A DNA stretch of 64,000 bases from Gemmatirosa kalamazoonensis (GTDB lineage Bacteria > Gemmatimonadota > Gemmatimonadetes > Gemmatimonadales > Gemmatimonadaceae): NCBI RefSeq assembly GCF_000522985.1, contig NZ_CP007128.1, forward strand, positions 372,001 to 436,000. The letters are read 5' to 3'. The position numbers were made by a program, and so were the translations under genes. Below are positions 53,393 to 64,000 of the stretch, in pieces. Each line of letters opens with the position of its first letter. Within the stretch, counting starts at the first letter, position 1. The notes beneath the pieces are model-generated. The model was not told the origin of the DNA. It ran no database searches and was given only the letters and a program-made list of their open reading frames with translations.

Positions 53393-54916
53393 TTACGTCC
53401 GGTCGAACTTATAGGTCGTGCGGGCCAGGTCGTAAGCGAGGGCGCGGGCGAGCTCGCGGGCGTCGGCGAGGTCGAGCTGGTGGCGCGCGACGAGCCCGGC
53501 GAGCCAGTTCGCGTCCACGCGCCGCGCCAGATCGTGCCGCGCCGGGATCGAGCAGAACGCCCGCGTGTCGTCGTTGAACCCCACCGTGTTGTAGACCCCC
53601 GCCGTCTCCGTCACCTGCTCCCGGTAGCGCCGCATCCCCTCCAGGCTGTCGTGGAACCACCACGCCGGCCCGAGCTTCAGCGCCGGATAGTGCCCCGCCA
53701 GCGGCGCCAGCTCCCGCGCGTAGGTCGTCTCGTCGAGCGTGAACAGGATCAGCGTCAGCCGCGGATCGTTGCCGTGCGCGGCCAGGAGCGCCTGGAGGTT
53801 GCGCGTGTACTCGGTGGCCACCGGGATGTCGGCGCCCTTGTCCGGGCCGTAGCGCGCGGCGATCGGCGCGTTGTGGTCGCGCCAGCTGCCCGGATGGAGC
53901 TGCATCACGAGCCCGTCCTCGGTCGAGAGCCGGGCCAGCTCGATCAAGAGGTGCGCCTCGAACGTGCGCTGGTCGGCCGCCGTCGCCTCGCCGCGGCGGG
54001 CCTGCTGGAAGAGCGCCTCCATCGTCTCCGGCGTCTGGCGCGCGGTCCACGGCTCGAGCACCGCGTGGTCGGTGGCGGTCGCGCCGAGCGCCTGGAAGTA
54101 GCGCCGGCGTTCGGCGAGCGCGGCCAGGAACGCCTCGAACGACGTGATCGGCGCGCCGTGCGCCCGCTCCAGCGCCGCCAGCTCGTGCGGCCACGACGGG
54201 CGCGCGATCCGCAGCACCGCGTCGGGACGGAACGTGGGGACCACGCGACGCGCGCCGTAGGCCCAGTCGCTCGCCCGGATCGCCTGGTGATGCGGCAGCA
54301 GGTCGCTCGCCGCGTCGGTCGTCGCGAGCACCTCGATGTCGAATCGCTCGAACAGCGCGCGGGGTCGGAACTCGGGGCTCGCGAGCTTCTCGGCGATTTC
54401 GTCGTACACCCGGTCGGCGGTCTCGCCGGTGAGCTTCACCTTCACGCCGAACACGTCGTGCAGCTCGGCGTCGATCCAGATCCCCGTGGGGGTGCCGCGG
54501 AACAGGTAGTAGTGGCTCGCGAACACCCGCCAGATCATGCGCGGGCTGCGCTCCTCGACCGTCCCGTCGCGCGTCGGGATGCCGAGCGCCTCCATCGGGA
54601 CGCCCTGGGAGTAGAGCATCCGGAAGATGTAGTGGTCGGGGATGACGAGCAGCGCGGTCGGCTCCGGGAACGCGTCGTTCGTGGCGAGGATCGCCGGATC
54701 GACGTGGCCGTGCGGGCAGATCAGCGGGAGCGTGCGCGTCTCCTCGTACAGCGCGCGCGCCACGCGGCGAATGGCGGGATCCGGATCGAAGAAGCGGTCC
54801 GGGTGGAGCACGAGCGGCGACGCGACGGGGCCGCGGGCGACGCTGCTGCCGTTGGTGCCGTTGGTGCGACCGGCGGCGGCCGGCCGGGCGCTGTCGACGA
54901 CGTTTTGCTCGGACAA
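53393..54916 (-). CDS. uxaC: Glucuronate/galacturonate isomerase
   Basis: Converts galacturonate to tagaturonate, the first step after uptake. About 507 residues with the metal-binding CPHGHVDP near the N-terminus, FRGTPTGIWIDAEL, LMVQLHPGSWRDHN-type and the C-terminal NTVGFNDDTRAFCSIPARHDLARRVDANWLAG. No ATG stands near the family's start, so I chose a TTG at 54916 preceded by AGGAG with 8-bp spacing (54925-54929); the frame is open 82 codons further. A candidate operator (54903-54925) overlaps this start codon and ribosome binding site. Confidence 0.92.
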   Translation of the reverse strand: MSEQNVVDSARPAAAGRTNGTNGSSVARGPVASPLVLHPDRFFDPDPAIRRVARALYEETRTLPLICPHGHVDPAILATNDAFPEPTALLVIPDHYIFRMLYSQGVPMEALGIPTRDGTVEERSPRMIWRVFASHYYLFRGTPTGIWIDAELHDVFGVKVKLTGETADRVYDEIAEKLASPEFRPRALFERFDIEVLATTDAASDLLPHHQAIRASDWAYGARRVVPTFRPDAVLRIARPSWPHELAALERAHGAPITSFEAFLAALAERRRYFQALGATATDHAVLEPWTARQTPETMEALFQQARRGEATAADQRTFEAHLLIELARLSTEDGLVMQLHPGSWRDHNAPIAARYGPDKGADIPVATEYTRNLQALLAAHGNDPRLTLILFTLDETTYARELAPLAGHYPALKLGPAWWFHDSLEGMRRYREQVTETAGVYNTVGFNDDTRAFCSIPARHDLARRVDANWLAGLVARHQLDLADARELARALAYDLARTTYKFDRT

Positions 54917-54925
54917 CGAACAATC
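54903..54925. promoter_or_regulatory. Candidate operator overlapping the uxaC start codon
   Basis: TTTTGCTC-N7-GAACAATC agrees with the TATTGTTC-N7-GAACAATA palindrome at 13 of the 16 arm positions. It covers the TTG start and the spacer after the Shine-Dalgarno sequence of uxaC. Centre-to-centre distance to the site at 55072 is 169 bp, compatible with looping. Confidence 0.5.
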
Positions 54926-55071
54926 TCCTGGGGAGCCCCGCGCACCGGGACCGCGGAGGGACGACAGCGGCGCGGCAGGGCGCGAACGGCGCCGCGCGGC
55001 GGAGCGGCGGATCTTCGAGCGGGAGCGACCGGTGACCGACTGGCGCTGGACGAATCGATGCGGCCGCCCAA

Positions 55072-55094
55072 TATTGTTCCTGGTCGGAACAAAA
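55072..55094. promoter_or_regulatory. Palindromic operator TATTGTTC-N7-GAACAAAA in the uxaC/ROK divergent region
   Basis: 15 of 16 arm positions agree with the site at 8125-8147. It lies 88 bp before the ROK start and 156 bp before uxaC. The ROK protein encoded at 55183 would be the natural ligand (autoregulation plus control of the uronate operon). Confidence 0.65.
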
Positions 55095-55182
55095 GGGCAC
55101 GTCAGTCTATGACGGAACGCCCCCCGCCGCAATACACCGCAACATCGGGGGCGTACCTCCAATTCGGCAGCCCGGACACGCC

Positions 55183-56403
55183 ATGCGTAAGATCGACACC
55201 CGTCGCTTCGTCCGCGCCACCCGCTCCACCCCGCGCGAGATCAATCGGCAGATCCTGCTGAACCTCGTCCGGGAGCACCAGCCGATCTCGCGCGCCGACC
55301 TCGCCCGCCGCATGGCGATCGGCCGCGGCATGGTCACCGCGCTCGTCGACGAGCTGCTCGACGAGGAGTCGATCTACGAGGGCGCCACCGTCGACGCCCC
55401 GCGCGGCCGCAAGCCGAAGATGCTCTACGTCCGCACCCGCGACCGCCTCGTCGTCGGCGTCGACGTCCGCTTCTCGCGCACCTACCTCATGCTCGGCGAC
55501 TTCGGCGGCACGCCCGTCGCCACCGAGTCGTTCGACACGCTCGTCGAGCCGACGGCGCTCGTCGAGGCGCTCGTCACGCGCATCCGCCGGCTGCTGCGCG
55601 AGCACGGCGCGGTCGGCCGCTGCGAGGGGATCGGCCTCGTCGTGCCGGGCATGGTGGACCAGCGCACGGGGCGCGTCCTGAACTCCCCGCAGCTCGGCTG
55701 GCGCGACGTCGACGTGCGCGACGCGATCGCCGCCGGCACGGGGCTGCCGGTGTTCATCGAGAACGCGCCGATCGCCTGCGCGCTCGCCCACATGTGGCTC
55801 GGCCAGCACGGCGTCGAGCCGACGAGCGACTTCGCGTACGTCACCGTCTCCGACGGCGTCGGCGTCGGCGTGGTGGTGAACGGCCAGGTGGTCCGCGGCC
55901 AGGGCAACACGGCGGGCGAGTTCGGCCACATCCCGATCGCGCTCGACGGCCCGACCTGCCTCTGCGGCTCGCAGGGCTGTCTCGAGGCGTACACCTCGAA
56001 CCTCGCGACGCTGAAGCGCTACCTCGGCCGCGACCTCTCGCCGGCGCAGACGCGCGACCTCCTGCGGTCGAGCGGCCTCACGGTGAACGACGTCCTCGCC
56101 CGCGCCCGCGCCGGCGAGGCGCGCGCTGGCGCCGCGCTCGACGAGACGGCGCACTTCCTCGGCGTCGGCCTCGCGACGGTGATCAACGCGCTGAACCCCG
56201 CCCAGATCATCGTCGGCGGCGAGCTCACCGCCGCGTGGGACCGCATCGCGCCGATCGTGCACGCCGAGGTCGCGAAGCGCGCGCTGACGCTCGCCGCGAG
56301 CGCGACGCCGATCATCCCCGAGGCGGCCGGCGTCTCGCCGCGCCTCCGTGGCGCGACCGCGCTCGTGACGGCGCCCGTCTTCGCGGCGCCGCAGGTGGCG
56401 TAG
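55183..56403 (+). CDS. ROK-family transcriptional regulator (uronate regulon)
   Basis: Probable repressor of the uronate operon. 406 residues: winged helix-turn-helix (about 20-70, LVREHQPISRADLARRMAIGRGMVTALVDELLDEE), then a ROK domain with VVGVDVRFSRTYLMLGD, GLVVPGMVD, the GEFGHI motif (245-250) and the zinc motif C259-x-CG-x2-GC-x-E268 (CLCGSQGCLE). The kinase-type catalytic Asp of the END motif is replaced (FIENAPIACA), consistent with a pure regulator. It is divergent from uxaC across two candidate operators. Confidence 0.9.
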   Translation: MRKIDTRRFVRATRSTPREINRQILLNLVREHQPISRADLARRMAIGRGMVTALVDELLDEESIYEGATVDAPRGRKPKMLYVRTRDRLVVGVDVRFSRTYLMLGDFGGTPVATESFDTLVEPTALVEALVTRIRRLLREHGAVGRCEGIGLVVPGMVDQRTGRVLNSPQLGWRDVDVRDAIAAGTGLPVFIENAPIACALAHMWLGQHGVEPTSDFAYVTVSDGVGVGVVVNGQVVRGQGNTAGEFGHIPIALDGPTCLCGSQGCLEAYTSNLATLKRYLGRDLSPAQTRDLLRSSGLTVNDVLARARAGEARAGAALDETAHFLGVGLATVINALNPAQIIVGGELTAAWDRIAPIVHAEVAKRALTLAASATPIIPEAAGVSPRLRGATALVTAPVFAAPQVA

Positions 56404-56422
56404 GCTTCTACTGTGTGATCGA

Positions 56423-56603
56423 ACCGCAGAGGACGCGGAGGGCCGCAGAGAACGTCACTGCTTTTTTCAACCACGGAGGACACGGAGGACACGAAGGAAA
56501 CCAATTGAAGTGGTTCTCCTCCGTGTCCTCCGTGTCCTCCGTGGTTCAATTCAAGAAGGGCAGGAAGAGGCAGTCCTCTGCGGCCCTCCGCGTCCTCTGC
56601 GGT
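56423..56603. repeat. Two nested perfect inverted repeats upstream of the M28 gene
   Basis: Outer arms of 28 bp at 56423-56450 and 56576-56603 and inner arms of 25 bp at 56469-56493 and 56522-56546, both perfect. The outer word (ACCGCAGAGGACGC) is shared with 43905-43977. The inner word (CCACGGAGGACA) is a tandem repeat in its own right. It fills the gap between the ROK gene and the peptidase gene. Confidence 0.85.
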
Positions 56604-56677
56604 CAACTCATACGGCCAAAGCAGTTCTCCGCGTGATTCTGCCAGTGGCCCGTCCCGCGGCGCGACTATCTTTCGAC

Positions 56678-58147
56678 ATGACTCGATCTCTTTCCATCGC
56701 GGCGCTGACGACGCTCGCCGCATCGACCCTCGCCGCGCAGACGCCTAACGCGCCGGCGCGCGCCGCGCAGCTGCACGTCGGCAGCGACACGGTCGCCGGC
56801 GCCCTGCCCCCGGTCACGCCGGGCCCGACGATCGCCGCGTACCAGGCCACGGTCGACCGCATCGTCGACGCGGCGGTGAAGGACAGCACGGCGTGGAAGC
56901 GCATGGCGGAGCTCACCGACACGTTCGGCCCACGGCTCGCCGGCTCCGACGCGCTGGAGAAGGCGCTCGACTGGGTCCTCGCGCGCATGAAGGACGACGG
57001 GCTGCAGAACGTGCGCGGCGAGCCGGTGATGGTGCCGCACTGGGTGCGCGGCGCCGAGTCGGCGGAGCTCGTGACGCCGACGCGCCGCAAGAGCCTCACC
57101 ATCCTCGGCCTCGGCGGCACCGTCGGGACGCCGCCTAACGGCATCACCGCGCCGGTCGTCGTCGTCTCCGACTTCGACGAGCTGCAGCGCCGCGCGGCGG
57201 ACGTGAAGGGGAAGATCGTGCTCATCGACGCGCCGTTCGTGAGCTACGGCGAGACGGTGATGTACCGCGCGCTCGGCGCGTCGCGCGCCGCGAAGCTCGG
57301 CGCGGTCGCCATGCTGCTGCGCTCCGTGGCGTCGTACTCCATGAACACGCCGCACACGGGCGGCCTGCGCTACGACAGCACCGTCGCGCGCATTCCCGCC
57401 GCCGCGGTGACCGTGGAGGACGCGATGCTCATGCACCGCATGCAGCAGCGCGGCCAGCCGATCACGGTCACGCTGAAGCTCGGCGCGCACGTGCTCCCCG
57501 ACGTGCCGTCGAAGAACGTCGTCGGTGAGCTGGTCGGCCGCGAGAAGCCCGACGAGATCGTGATCGTGAGCGGGCACATGGACTCGTGGGACGTCGGCCA
57601 GGGCGCGATGGACGACGCGGGCGGCGTCGCGGTCTCGTGGGAGGCGGTGAAGCTCCTGAAGCGACTCGGGCTCACGCCGCGCCGCACGATCCGCGTCGTC
57701 GGCTGGACGAACGAGGAGAACGGCGCGCGCGGCGGCCAGGGCTACGCGAAGGCGCACGCGGCCGAGGCGGCGAAGCACGTGTTCGCGATGGAGTCCGACA
57801 ACGGCGCGTTCCGGCCGTTGGGCATGGGCGTCACGGCGAGCGACTCCGCCGTCGCGATCCTGCGCCAGGTCGGCGCGCTGCTCGGCCGCATGAACGCCGC
57901 GGCGCTGACGTTAGGCGGCGGCGGCACCGACGTCGGTCCGCTCGCGCAGCTCGGCGTGCCGGTGGGCGAGCCCGAGGTCGACGGCTCGAAGTACTTCTGG
58001 TTCCATCACACGAACGCCGACACGCCCGACAAGCTCGATCCGGCCGACATGGCGAAGCTCGTCGGCGTGATCGCTGCGTATGCGTACGTGATCGCCGATC
58101 TACCCGAGCCCCTCCCGCGCGGGACGCCTCGCACCTCGTCGAGATAG
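56678..58147 (+). CDS. M28-family metallopeptidase with PA domain, secreted
   Basis: A Zn exopeptidase, most like plasma glutamate carboxypeptidase-type enzymes. 489 residues with a signal peptide (1-20). A PA domain is inserted (about 145-280, APVVVVSDFDELQRRAADVKGKIVLID). Zn ligands are in SGHMDSWDVGQGAMDDAGG (His and Asp), the catalytic/ligand Glu pair in NEENGARGG, the Asp in MESDNGAF and the final His in FHHTNADTPDK. The start at 56678 gives the signal peptide; the longer frame runs through the nested repeats. No link to pectin breakdown is evident. Confidence 0.9.
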   Translation: MTRSLSIAALTTLAASTLAAQTPNAPARAAQLHVGSDTVAGALPPVTPGPTIAAYQATVDRIVDAAVKDSTAWKRMAELTDTFGPRLAGSDALEKALDWVLARMKDDGLQNVRGEPVMVPHWVRGAESAELVTPTRRKSLTILGLGGTVGTPPNGITAPVVVVSDFDELQRRAADVKGKIVLIDAPFVSYGETVMYRALGASRAAKLGAVAMLLRSVASYSMNTPHTGGLRYDSTVARIPAAAVTVEDAMLMHRMQQRGQPITVTLKLGAHVLPDVPSKNVVGELVGREKPDEIVIVSGHMDSWDVGQGAMDDAGGVAVSWEAVKLLKRLGLTPRRTIRVVGWTNEENGARGGQGYAKAHAAEAAKHVFAMESDNGAFRPLGMGVTASDSAVAILRQVGALLGRMNAAALTLGGGGTDVGPLAQLGVPVGEPEVDGSKYFWFHHTNADTPDKLDPADMAKLVGVIAAYAYVIADLPEPLPRGTPRTSSR

Positions 58148-58230
58148 CGTGGAGCGTGGAGCGTGGAGCGAACTATCTCCTCCACGCTCCACGCTCTACG
58201 CTCCACGCTCTACGCTCCACGCTCTACGCT
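58147..58230. terminator. Hairpin of GCGTGGA units between convergent genes
   Basis: GCGTGGA is repeated three times at 58147-58168. It is mirrored by about seven units alternating TCCACGC and TCTACGC from 58178 to 58230. The right arm overlaps the stop codon of the TPP-enzyme gene and the left arm abuts the peptidase stop. A bidirectional terminator is likely. The alternation C/T in the units shows divergence after amplification. Confidence 0.75.
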
Positions 58231-60011
58231 CTCTGTGCGATCTCCTGGCGCTGCATCTGCTCGAGCACCGCGGCGGCGTCCGGATCCTCGGCGAGCGCCT
58301 TCGCCAGCGTGTCCTCCTGCTCCGGCTTCAGCGTCGGCGGGAACGTCGGCACGTCGGCGCTCACCACGGCGTCGATGACGAACGGGCGGTCGGCGGCGAG
58401 CGCCCGGCCCCACGCCGCGCCCACGTCCTCCGGCCGCTCCACGCGCACGCCGCCGAGGCCTAACAGCTTCGCGTAATCGGCGTAGGGCACGTCGGGCAGG
58501 TCCTGCGACGCGGGGAACTTCGGCTCGCCCTCCATGAGCCGCTGCTCCCACGTCACGAAGTTCAGGTCGCGGTTGTTGAAGACGCACACCACGAGACGTG
58601 GGTCCGCCCAGCGCCGCCAGTGCTTCGCGACGTCGACGAGCGCGCTCAGGCCGCTCATCTGCATCGCGCCGTCGCCGACGAGCGCGATCACGGCGCGGTC
58701 GGGGTGCGCGAGCTTGGCGGCGGTCGCGTACGGGATCGCGCATCCCATCGTCGCGAGGCCGCCCGAGACGGAGAACTGCATGCCGCGCCGCAGCCGCACG
58801 TGCCGCGCGGCCCACATCGTCGACGACCCCGAGTCGGCGGTGAGGATGCAGCCGTCGGGGAGGCGTTGCATCAGCTCCAGCGCGAGCCGCTGCGGGTTCA
58901 CCGGCGCGGCCTCGGTCATCGCGTGCCGGTCCGCGGCGTCCCATGCGTCGCGCGTCCACGCCTCCACCTGTGCGCGCCAACCGTCGTTAGGCCGCAGCAG
59001 CGGCAGCAGTGCGCGCAGCGTCTCCGCCGCGTCACCGGCGAGCGGCACCTCCACCGGATAGCGCAGCGCGAGGTTGCGCGGCGCGACGTCGATCTGCACC
59101 CCGCGCGCCTGCCCCTCCTCCGGCAGGAACTCCGTGTACGGGAACGACGTGCCGACCATGAGCAGCGTGTCGCACTCGCGCATCATGCGGTTGCTCGCCG
59201 CGGTGCCGAGAAAGCCCACCGAGCCGGTCACGTTCGGCAGGTCGTCGGGCACCGCGTCCTTGCCGAGCAGCGCCTTCGCGACGCCGGCGCCCAATCGCTC
59301 GGCGACGGCGAGCACCTCGTCGCCCGCGCCGCGCGCGCCGGCGCCGATCAGCATCGCGATCTTCCGTCCCGCGTTCAGCACGTCGGCGGCGCGGCGCAGG
59401 TCCTCGTCGCGCGGCACGAGCCGCGGCGGCAGCCAGCCGGGCGCCGAGTGTTGCTGCCCGTGCTCGTGCGGCGGCACCTCGACGGCGGGCTTCTTCTGCA
59501 CGTCGTGCGGCACGATGATCGCCGTCACGGCGCGCTCGCCGGCCGCGATGCGGAACGCGCGGTCGACGACGTGCCGCAGCTGCTCCGGCGTCGCGAGCAC
59601 CTCGACGTACGCGCTCGCGACGTCCTGCAGCAGCGTGTGCAGGTTCGTCTCCTGCTGCTCGCCGCCGCCGAGCCCCGTCATCGCCTGCTGACCGACGATC
59701 GCGACCACCGGCACGTGGTCGAGCTTCGCGTCGTAGAGCCCGTTCAGCAGGTGGATCGCCGCCGGCCCGCCGGTGCACAGACAGACGCCGACCTCATTCG
59801 TGAACTTCGCGTGCGCGGTCGCCATGAGCGACGCGAGCTCCTCGTGCGCGACCTGCACGAACTCGAGCGGCGCGCCGGGCTCGCCCGCTCCCACGCGATG
59901 CAGCGCACCGATGACGCCGTTGATCGCGTCGCCGGAGTAGCCGAAGATGCGGCGCACGCCCCACGCGCGCAGCCGCTCCACCATGTGGTCCGCCACCGTC
60001 TTGTTCGCCAT
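58224..60011 (-). CDS. Thiamine-pyrophosphate enzyme of the pyruvate oxidase/acetolactate synthase type
   Basis: A decarboxylating or oxidising ThDP enzyme. 595 residues. The N-terminal Pyr domain has IFGYSGDAINGVIGAL with the activating Glu in VAHEELASLMA, then a central FAD/structural domain. The C-terminal PP domain has the ThDP/Mg motif GDGAMQMSGLSALVDVAK...VFNNRDLNFV. Closest by pattern to PoxB and related stand-alone 'thiamine pyrophosphate-requiring' proteins; the substrate cannot be told. Convergent with the M28 gene. Confidence 0.87.
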   Translation of the reverse strand: MANKTVADHMVERLRAWGVRRIFGYSGDAINGVIGALHRVGAGEPGAPLEFVQVAHEELASLMATAHAKFTNEVGVCLCTGGPAAIHLLNGLYDAKLDHVPVVAIVGQQAMTGLGGGEQQETNLHTLLQDVASAYVEVLATPEQLRHVVDRAFRIAAGERAVTAIIVPHDVQKKPAVEVPPHEHGQQHSAPGWLPPRLVPRDEDLRRAADVLNAGRKIAMLIGAGARGAGDEVLAVAERLGAGVAKALLGKDAVPDDLPNVTGSVGFLGTAASNRMMRECDTLLMVGTSFPYTEFLPEEGQARGVQIDVAPRNLALRYPVEVPLAGDAAETLRALLPLLRPNDGWRAQVEAWTRDAWDAADRHAMTEAAPVNPQRLALELMQRLPDGCILTADSGSSTMWAARHVRLRRGMQFSVSGGLATMGCAIPYATAAKLAHPDRAVIALVGDGAMQMSGLSALVDVAKHWRRWADPRLVVCVFNNRDLNFVTWEQRLMEGEPKFPASQDLPDVPYADYAKLLGLGGVRVERPEDVGAAWGRALAADRPFVIDAVVSADVPTFPPTLKPEQEDTLAKALAEDPDAAAVLEQMQRQEIAQRA

Positions 60012-60046
60012 GGCCCGGCGGGAGGCAGACGGCGTACCAGCAGGTG

Positions 60047-60137
60047 CTGATGCGGCGGCGCTGAAACGGCGGCGCTAGGACTGTCGGTTCTGGAACGGCG
60101 GCGCTGGTGACGCGTGGTATCAGCGCCGCCGCATCAG
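60047..60137. repeat. Inverted repeat of GCGGCGGCGCT units
   Basis: Perfect 18-bp arms at 60047-60064 and 60120-60137, and further copies of the GGCGGCGCT word at 60068, 60096, 60145 and 60160. Between the ADOP permease stop and the ThDP-enzyme start. Confidence 0.7.
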
Positions 60138-60175
60138 AGCCGCAGCATCAGCGCCGCCTCACCAGCGCCGAATCA

Positions 60176-62836
<2,661 letters not shown>

Positions 62837-62841
62837 CGGCG

Positions 62842-63186
62842 TCAGAGCACCGACGGCTCGGCGCGCAGCACCTGCGTCACCGCGCGCGAGAACTGCAGCC
62901 ACGTCGACGCGTCCTCGCGCAGGTGCGCGCGGCCGGCGCGGGTGAGCGCGTACCAGCGCGCGCGCCGATTGTTCTCGGTGATCGCCCAGCGCGACGAGAT
63001 GAGCCCGCGGTCCTCCAGGCGCCGCAGCGCGGGATACAGCGAGCCCTCCTCGATCTGCAGCACGTCGCCGGTGACGTCCTGCACCCACCGCGCGATGCCG
63101 TAGCCGTGCAGCTCCTGCACGACGAGCGCCTTCAGGATCAGCAGTCCGAGCGTGCCCTGGAGCAGCGCTCCCTGGTCGCGTGCCAC
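62842..63186 (-). CDS. PadR-family transcriptional regulator
   Basis: Controls the ADOP permease gene, as is usual for PadR/ADOP pairs. 114 residues with a GTG start preceded by GGAGG (63192-63196, 5-bp spacing). The PadR winged helix spans 1-80 (LLQGTLGLLILKALVVQELHGYGIARWVQDVTGDVLQIEEGSLYPALRRLEDRGLISSRW). The ENNRRARWYALTRAGRAHL segment follows, then the C-terminal helix. Length and start fit the short PadR-s1 class. The frame is open upstream but the extension has no family match. Confidence 0.92.
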   Translation of the reverse strand: MARDQGALLQGTLGLLILKALVVQELHGYGIARWVQDVTGDVLQIEEGSLYPALRRLEDRGLISSRWAITENNRRARWYALTRAGRAHLREDASTWLQFSRAVTQVLRAEPSVL

Positions 63187-63308
63187 CCGCGCCTCCAATC
63201 GTGGTTCGCGGGCAACGTATCGCCGCTCACATAGTCTTGCAAGGTGAACGACCGGTGCGATCCCGACTGCGCCAGCGGCGCGGACGGCGCCGCGCACGCG
63301 GCTGCGAT

Positions 63309-63423
63309 GCGGCGCCGACGATACTGCGCCGTGAAGCGCAAACGACGTTTCACACCGCGGCACTGCGCCATGCCGCGCGGTTGGCGCCGTTTGCGCAGCA
63401 TCGCGCCGTATCGTCGGCGCCGC
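63309..63423. repeat. Inverted repeat between padR and the coiled-coil protein gene
   Basis: Perfect 16-bp arms GCGGCGCCGACGATAC (63309-63324) and its complement (63408-63423). Inside, CGCAAACGACG and TTTGCGCAG words pair partly. It lies in the 265-bp gap before padR, together with what must be the padR promoter. Confidence 0.65.
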
Positions 63424-63451
63424 ACCGCCCGCGCCGTTCCCGGCGCCGTCG

Positions 63452-64000
63452 TCACTCTTCGACGAGCACCAGGTACCGCGACGTCGCCCAGAACCGGTCG
63501 GGATCGGCGATGCGCAGCACCCCGCGCACCACCGGGTTGCCCGGCTGCGCCGGATCGAGCAGCGCCGGGTCGTGCGACGACACGATGCGGTACGGCCGGT
63601 CGCCGTTGGGCAGCCGGATCACGAGGTCGTGTCGACGATCGAGCACCGCGAACAGCCGATCGCGCGGCGCGCGCGCCGGCACGATCACCGTGTTCAGCCG
63701 CCCCACGAGCGGCACGCGCGTGCCGCCCTCCTCCACCACCACGCCGAGCCGCAGCAGCTCCTGGCGCGACGCCGCGATCACGAACACCGAATCGGCGCGC
63801 GCGGTGAGCCGCTGCACCGAGTCGGCGAGCGCGCCACGCTCCGCCGTGAGCTGCGCCTTCTCGCTCTCCAGCGTGTCGACGCGCGCGAGCAGCGACGCGA
63901 TCTGCTCCTGCTGCCCCTGCACGATCTCGCGGAAGCGCACCACGCTCGAGTCGAGCTCCGCGACGCGCGCCTCGAGCACGTCGTTGCGCCGCGCGAGGTC
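63452..64000 (-). CDS. C-terminal part of an unrecognised coiled-coil protein (runs off the right edge)
   Basis: The frame is open to the window edge, with at least 182 codons. The N-terminal visible part (EARVAELDSSVVRFREIVQGQQEQIASLLARVDTLESEKAQLTAERGALADSVQRLTARADSVF) is a strong coiled coil of heptads. A beta-rich C-terminus follows, with GTRVPLVGRLNTVIVPARAPRDRLFAVLDRRHDLVIRLPNGDRPYRIVSSHDPALLD and a final ATSRYLVLVEE. I do not recognise a family; such proteins in this phylum are usually secreted or membrane-anchored with a lipoprotein N-terminus that would lie beyond the edge. Confidence 0.65.
   Translation of the reverse strand, partial: DLARRNDVLEARVAELDSSVVRFREIVQGQQEQIASLLARVDTLESEKAQLTAERGALADSVQRLTARADSVFVIAASRQELLRLGVVVEEGGTRVPLVGRLNTVIVPARAPRDRLFAVLDRRHDLVIRLPNGDRPYRIVSSHDPALLDPAQPGNPVVRGVLRIADPDRFWATSRYLVLVEE

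Noticed and set aside
52019-55261. 1080-codon plus-strand frame over uxaC and the haem-binding dehydrogenase
   Set aside because: Antisense to two well-supported genes; no start or motif of its own.

Overview
The window is very GC-rich (my estimate is about 70% or more) and densely coded. It carries a mix typical of soil or plant-matter degraders of the Gemmatimonadota/Acidobacteriota kind: SusC/SusD-type outer-membrane uptake, an ADOP-type MacB/FtsX permease with a PadR regulator, a PVC-type haem-binding dehydrogenase, and many secreted carbohydrate-active enzymes. Gemmatimonadota (Gemmatirosa/Gemmatimonas-like) is my best guess; this is inference from gene content, not from a marker gene. 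I see no rRNA, tRNA, insertion sequence, CRISPR array or phage.

Layout. 1-7.0 kb: end of an unknown membrane protein gene, a TonB-dependent receptor with a small Cys-containing membrane protein, a membrane-fused spermidine-synthase-like protein, a small secreted protein and a DUF937 protein. 7.3-10.8 kb: a secreted repeat protein, then pectin methylesterase and polygalacturonase (GH28). 10.9-18.1 kb: a RbsABC-type sugar ABC transporter operon, divergent from a frameshifted GH95 gene and a CE12 rhamnogalacturonan acetylesterase. 18.1-31.3 kb: a hemicellulose locus with susC-susD-GH26 mannanase and an orphan TonB-plug lipoprotein on the minus strand, divergent from a ROK regulator, a GH9 endoglucanase and an EamA transporter, followed by a GH31 alpha-xylosidase. 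31.5-33.0 kb: an APC amino-acid permease. 33.0-54.9 kb: a 17-gene run on the minus strand holding an almost complete pectin catabolic pathway, with its ROK regulator divergent at 55.2 kb. 56.7-64 kb: M28 peptidase, PoxB-like TPP enzyme, ADOP permease with PadR, and the end of a coiled-coil protein.

How the genes work together. Pectin is de-esterified (two CE8 enzymes, CE12), cut by PL10 lyase and three GH28 enzymes, and trimmed by the GH105 unsaturated uronyl hydrolase. Galacturonate enters through ExuT and passes UxaC-UxaB-UxaA to 2-keto-3-deoxygluconate (KDG). Unsaturated uronate from lyase action reaches KDG through KduI-KduD. KdgK and Eda then take KDG to pyruvate and glyceraldehyde-3-phosphate. 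A palindrome of the form TATTGTTC-N7-GAACAATA occurs at the distant pectin methylesterase promoter and twice between uxaC and the ROK gene, tying these loci into one probable regulon.

Two genome-wide signatures stand out. Almost every transcription-unit boundary carries a long imperfect inverted repeat built from short tandem words, with a different word at most loci. The heptamer GTTAGGC/GCCTAAC recurs at least 30 times, mostly inside genes, where it supplies nearly all the rare TTA codons I noticed.
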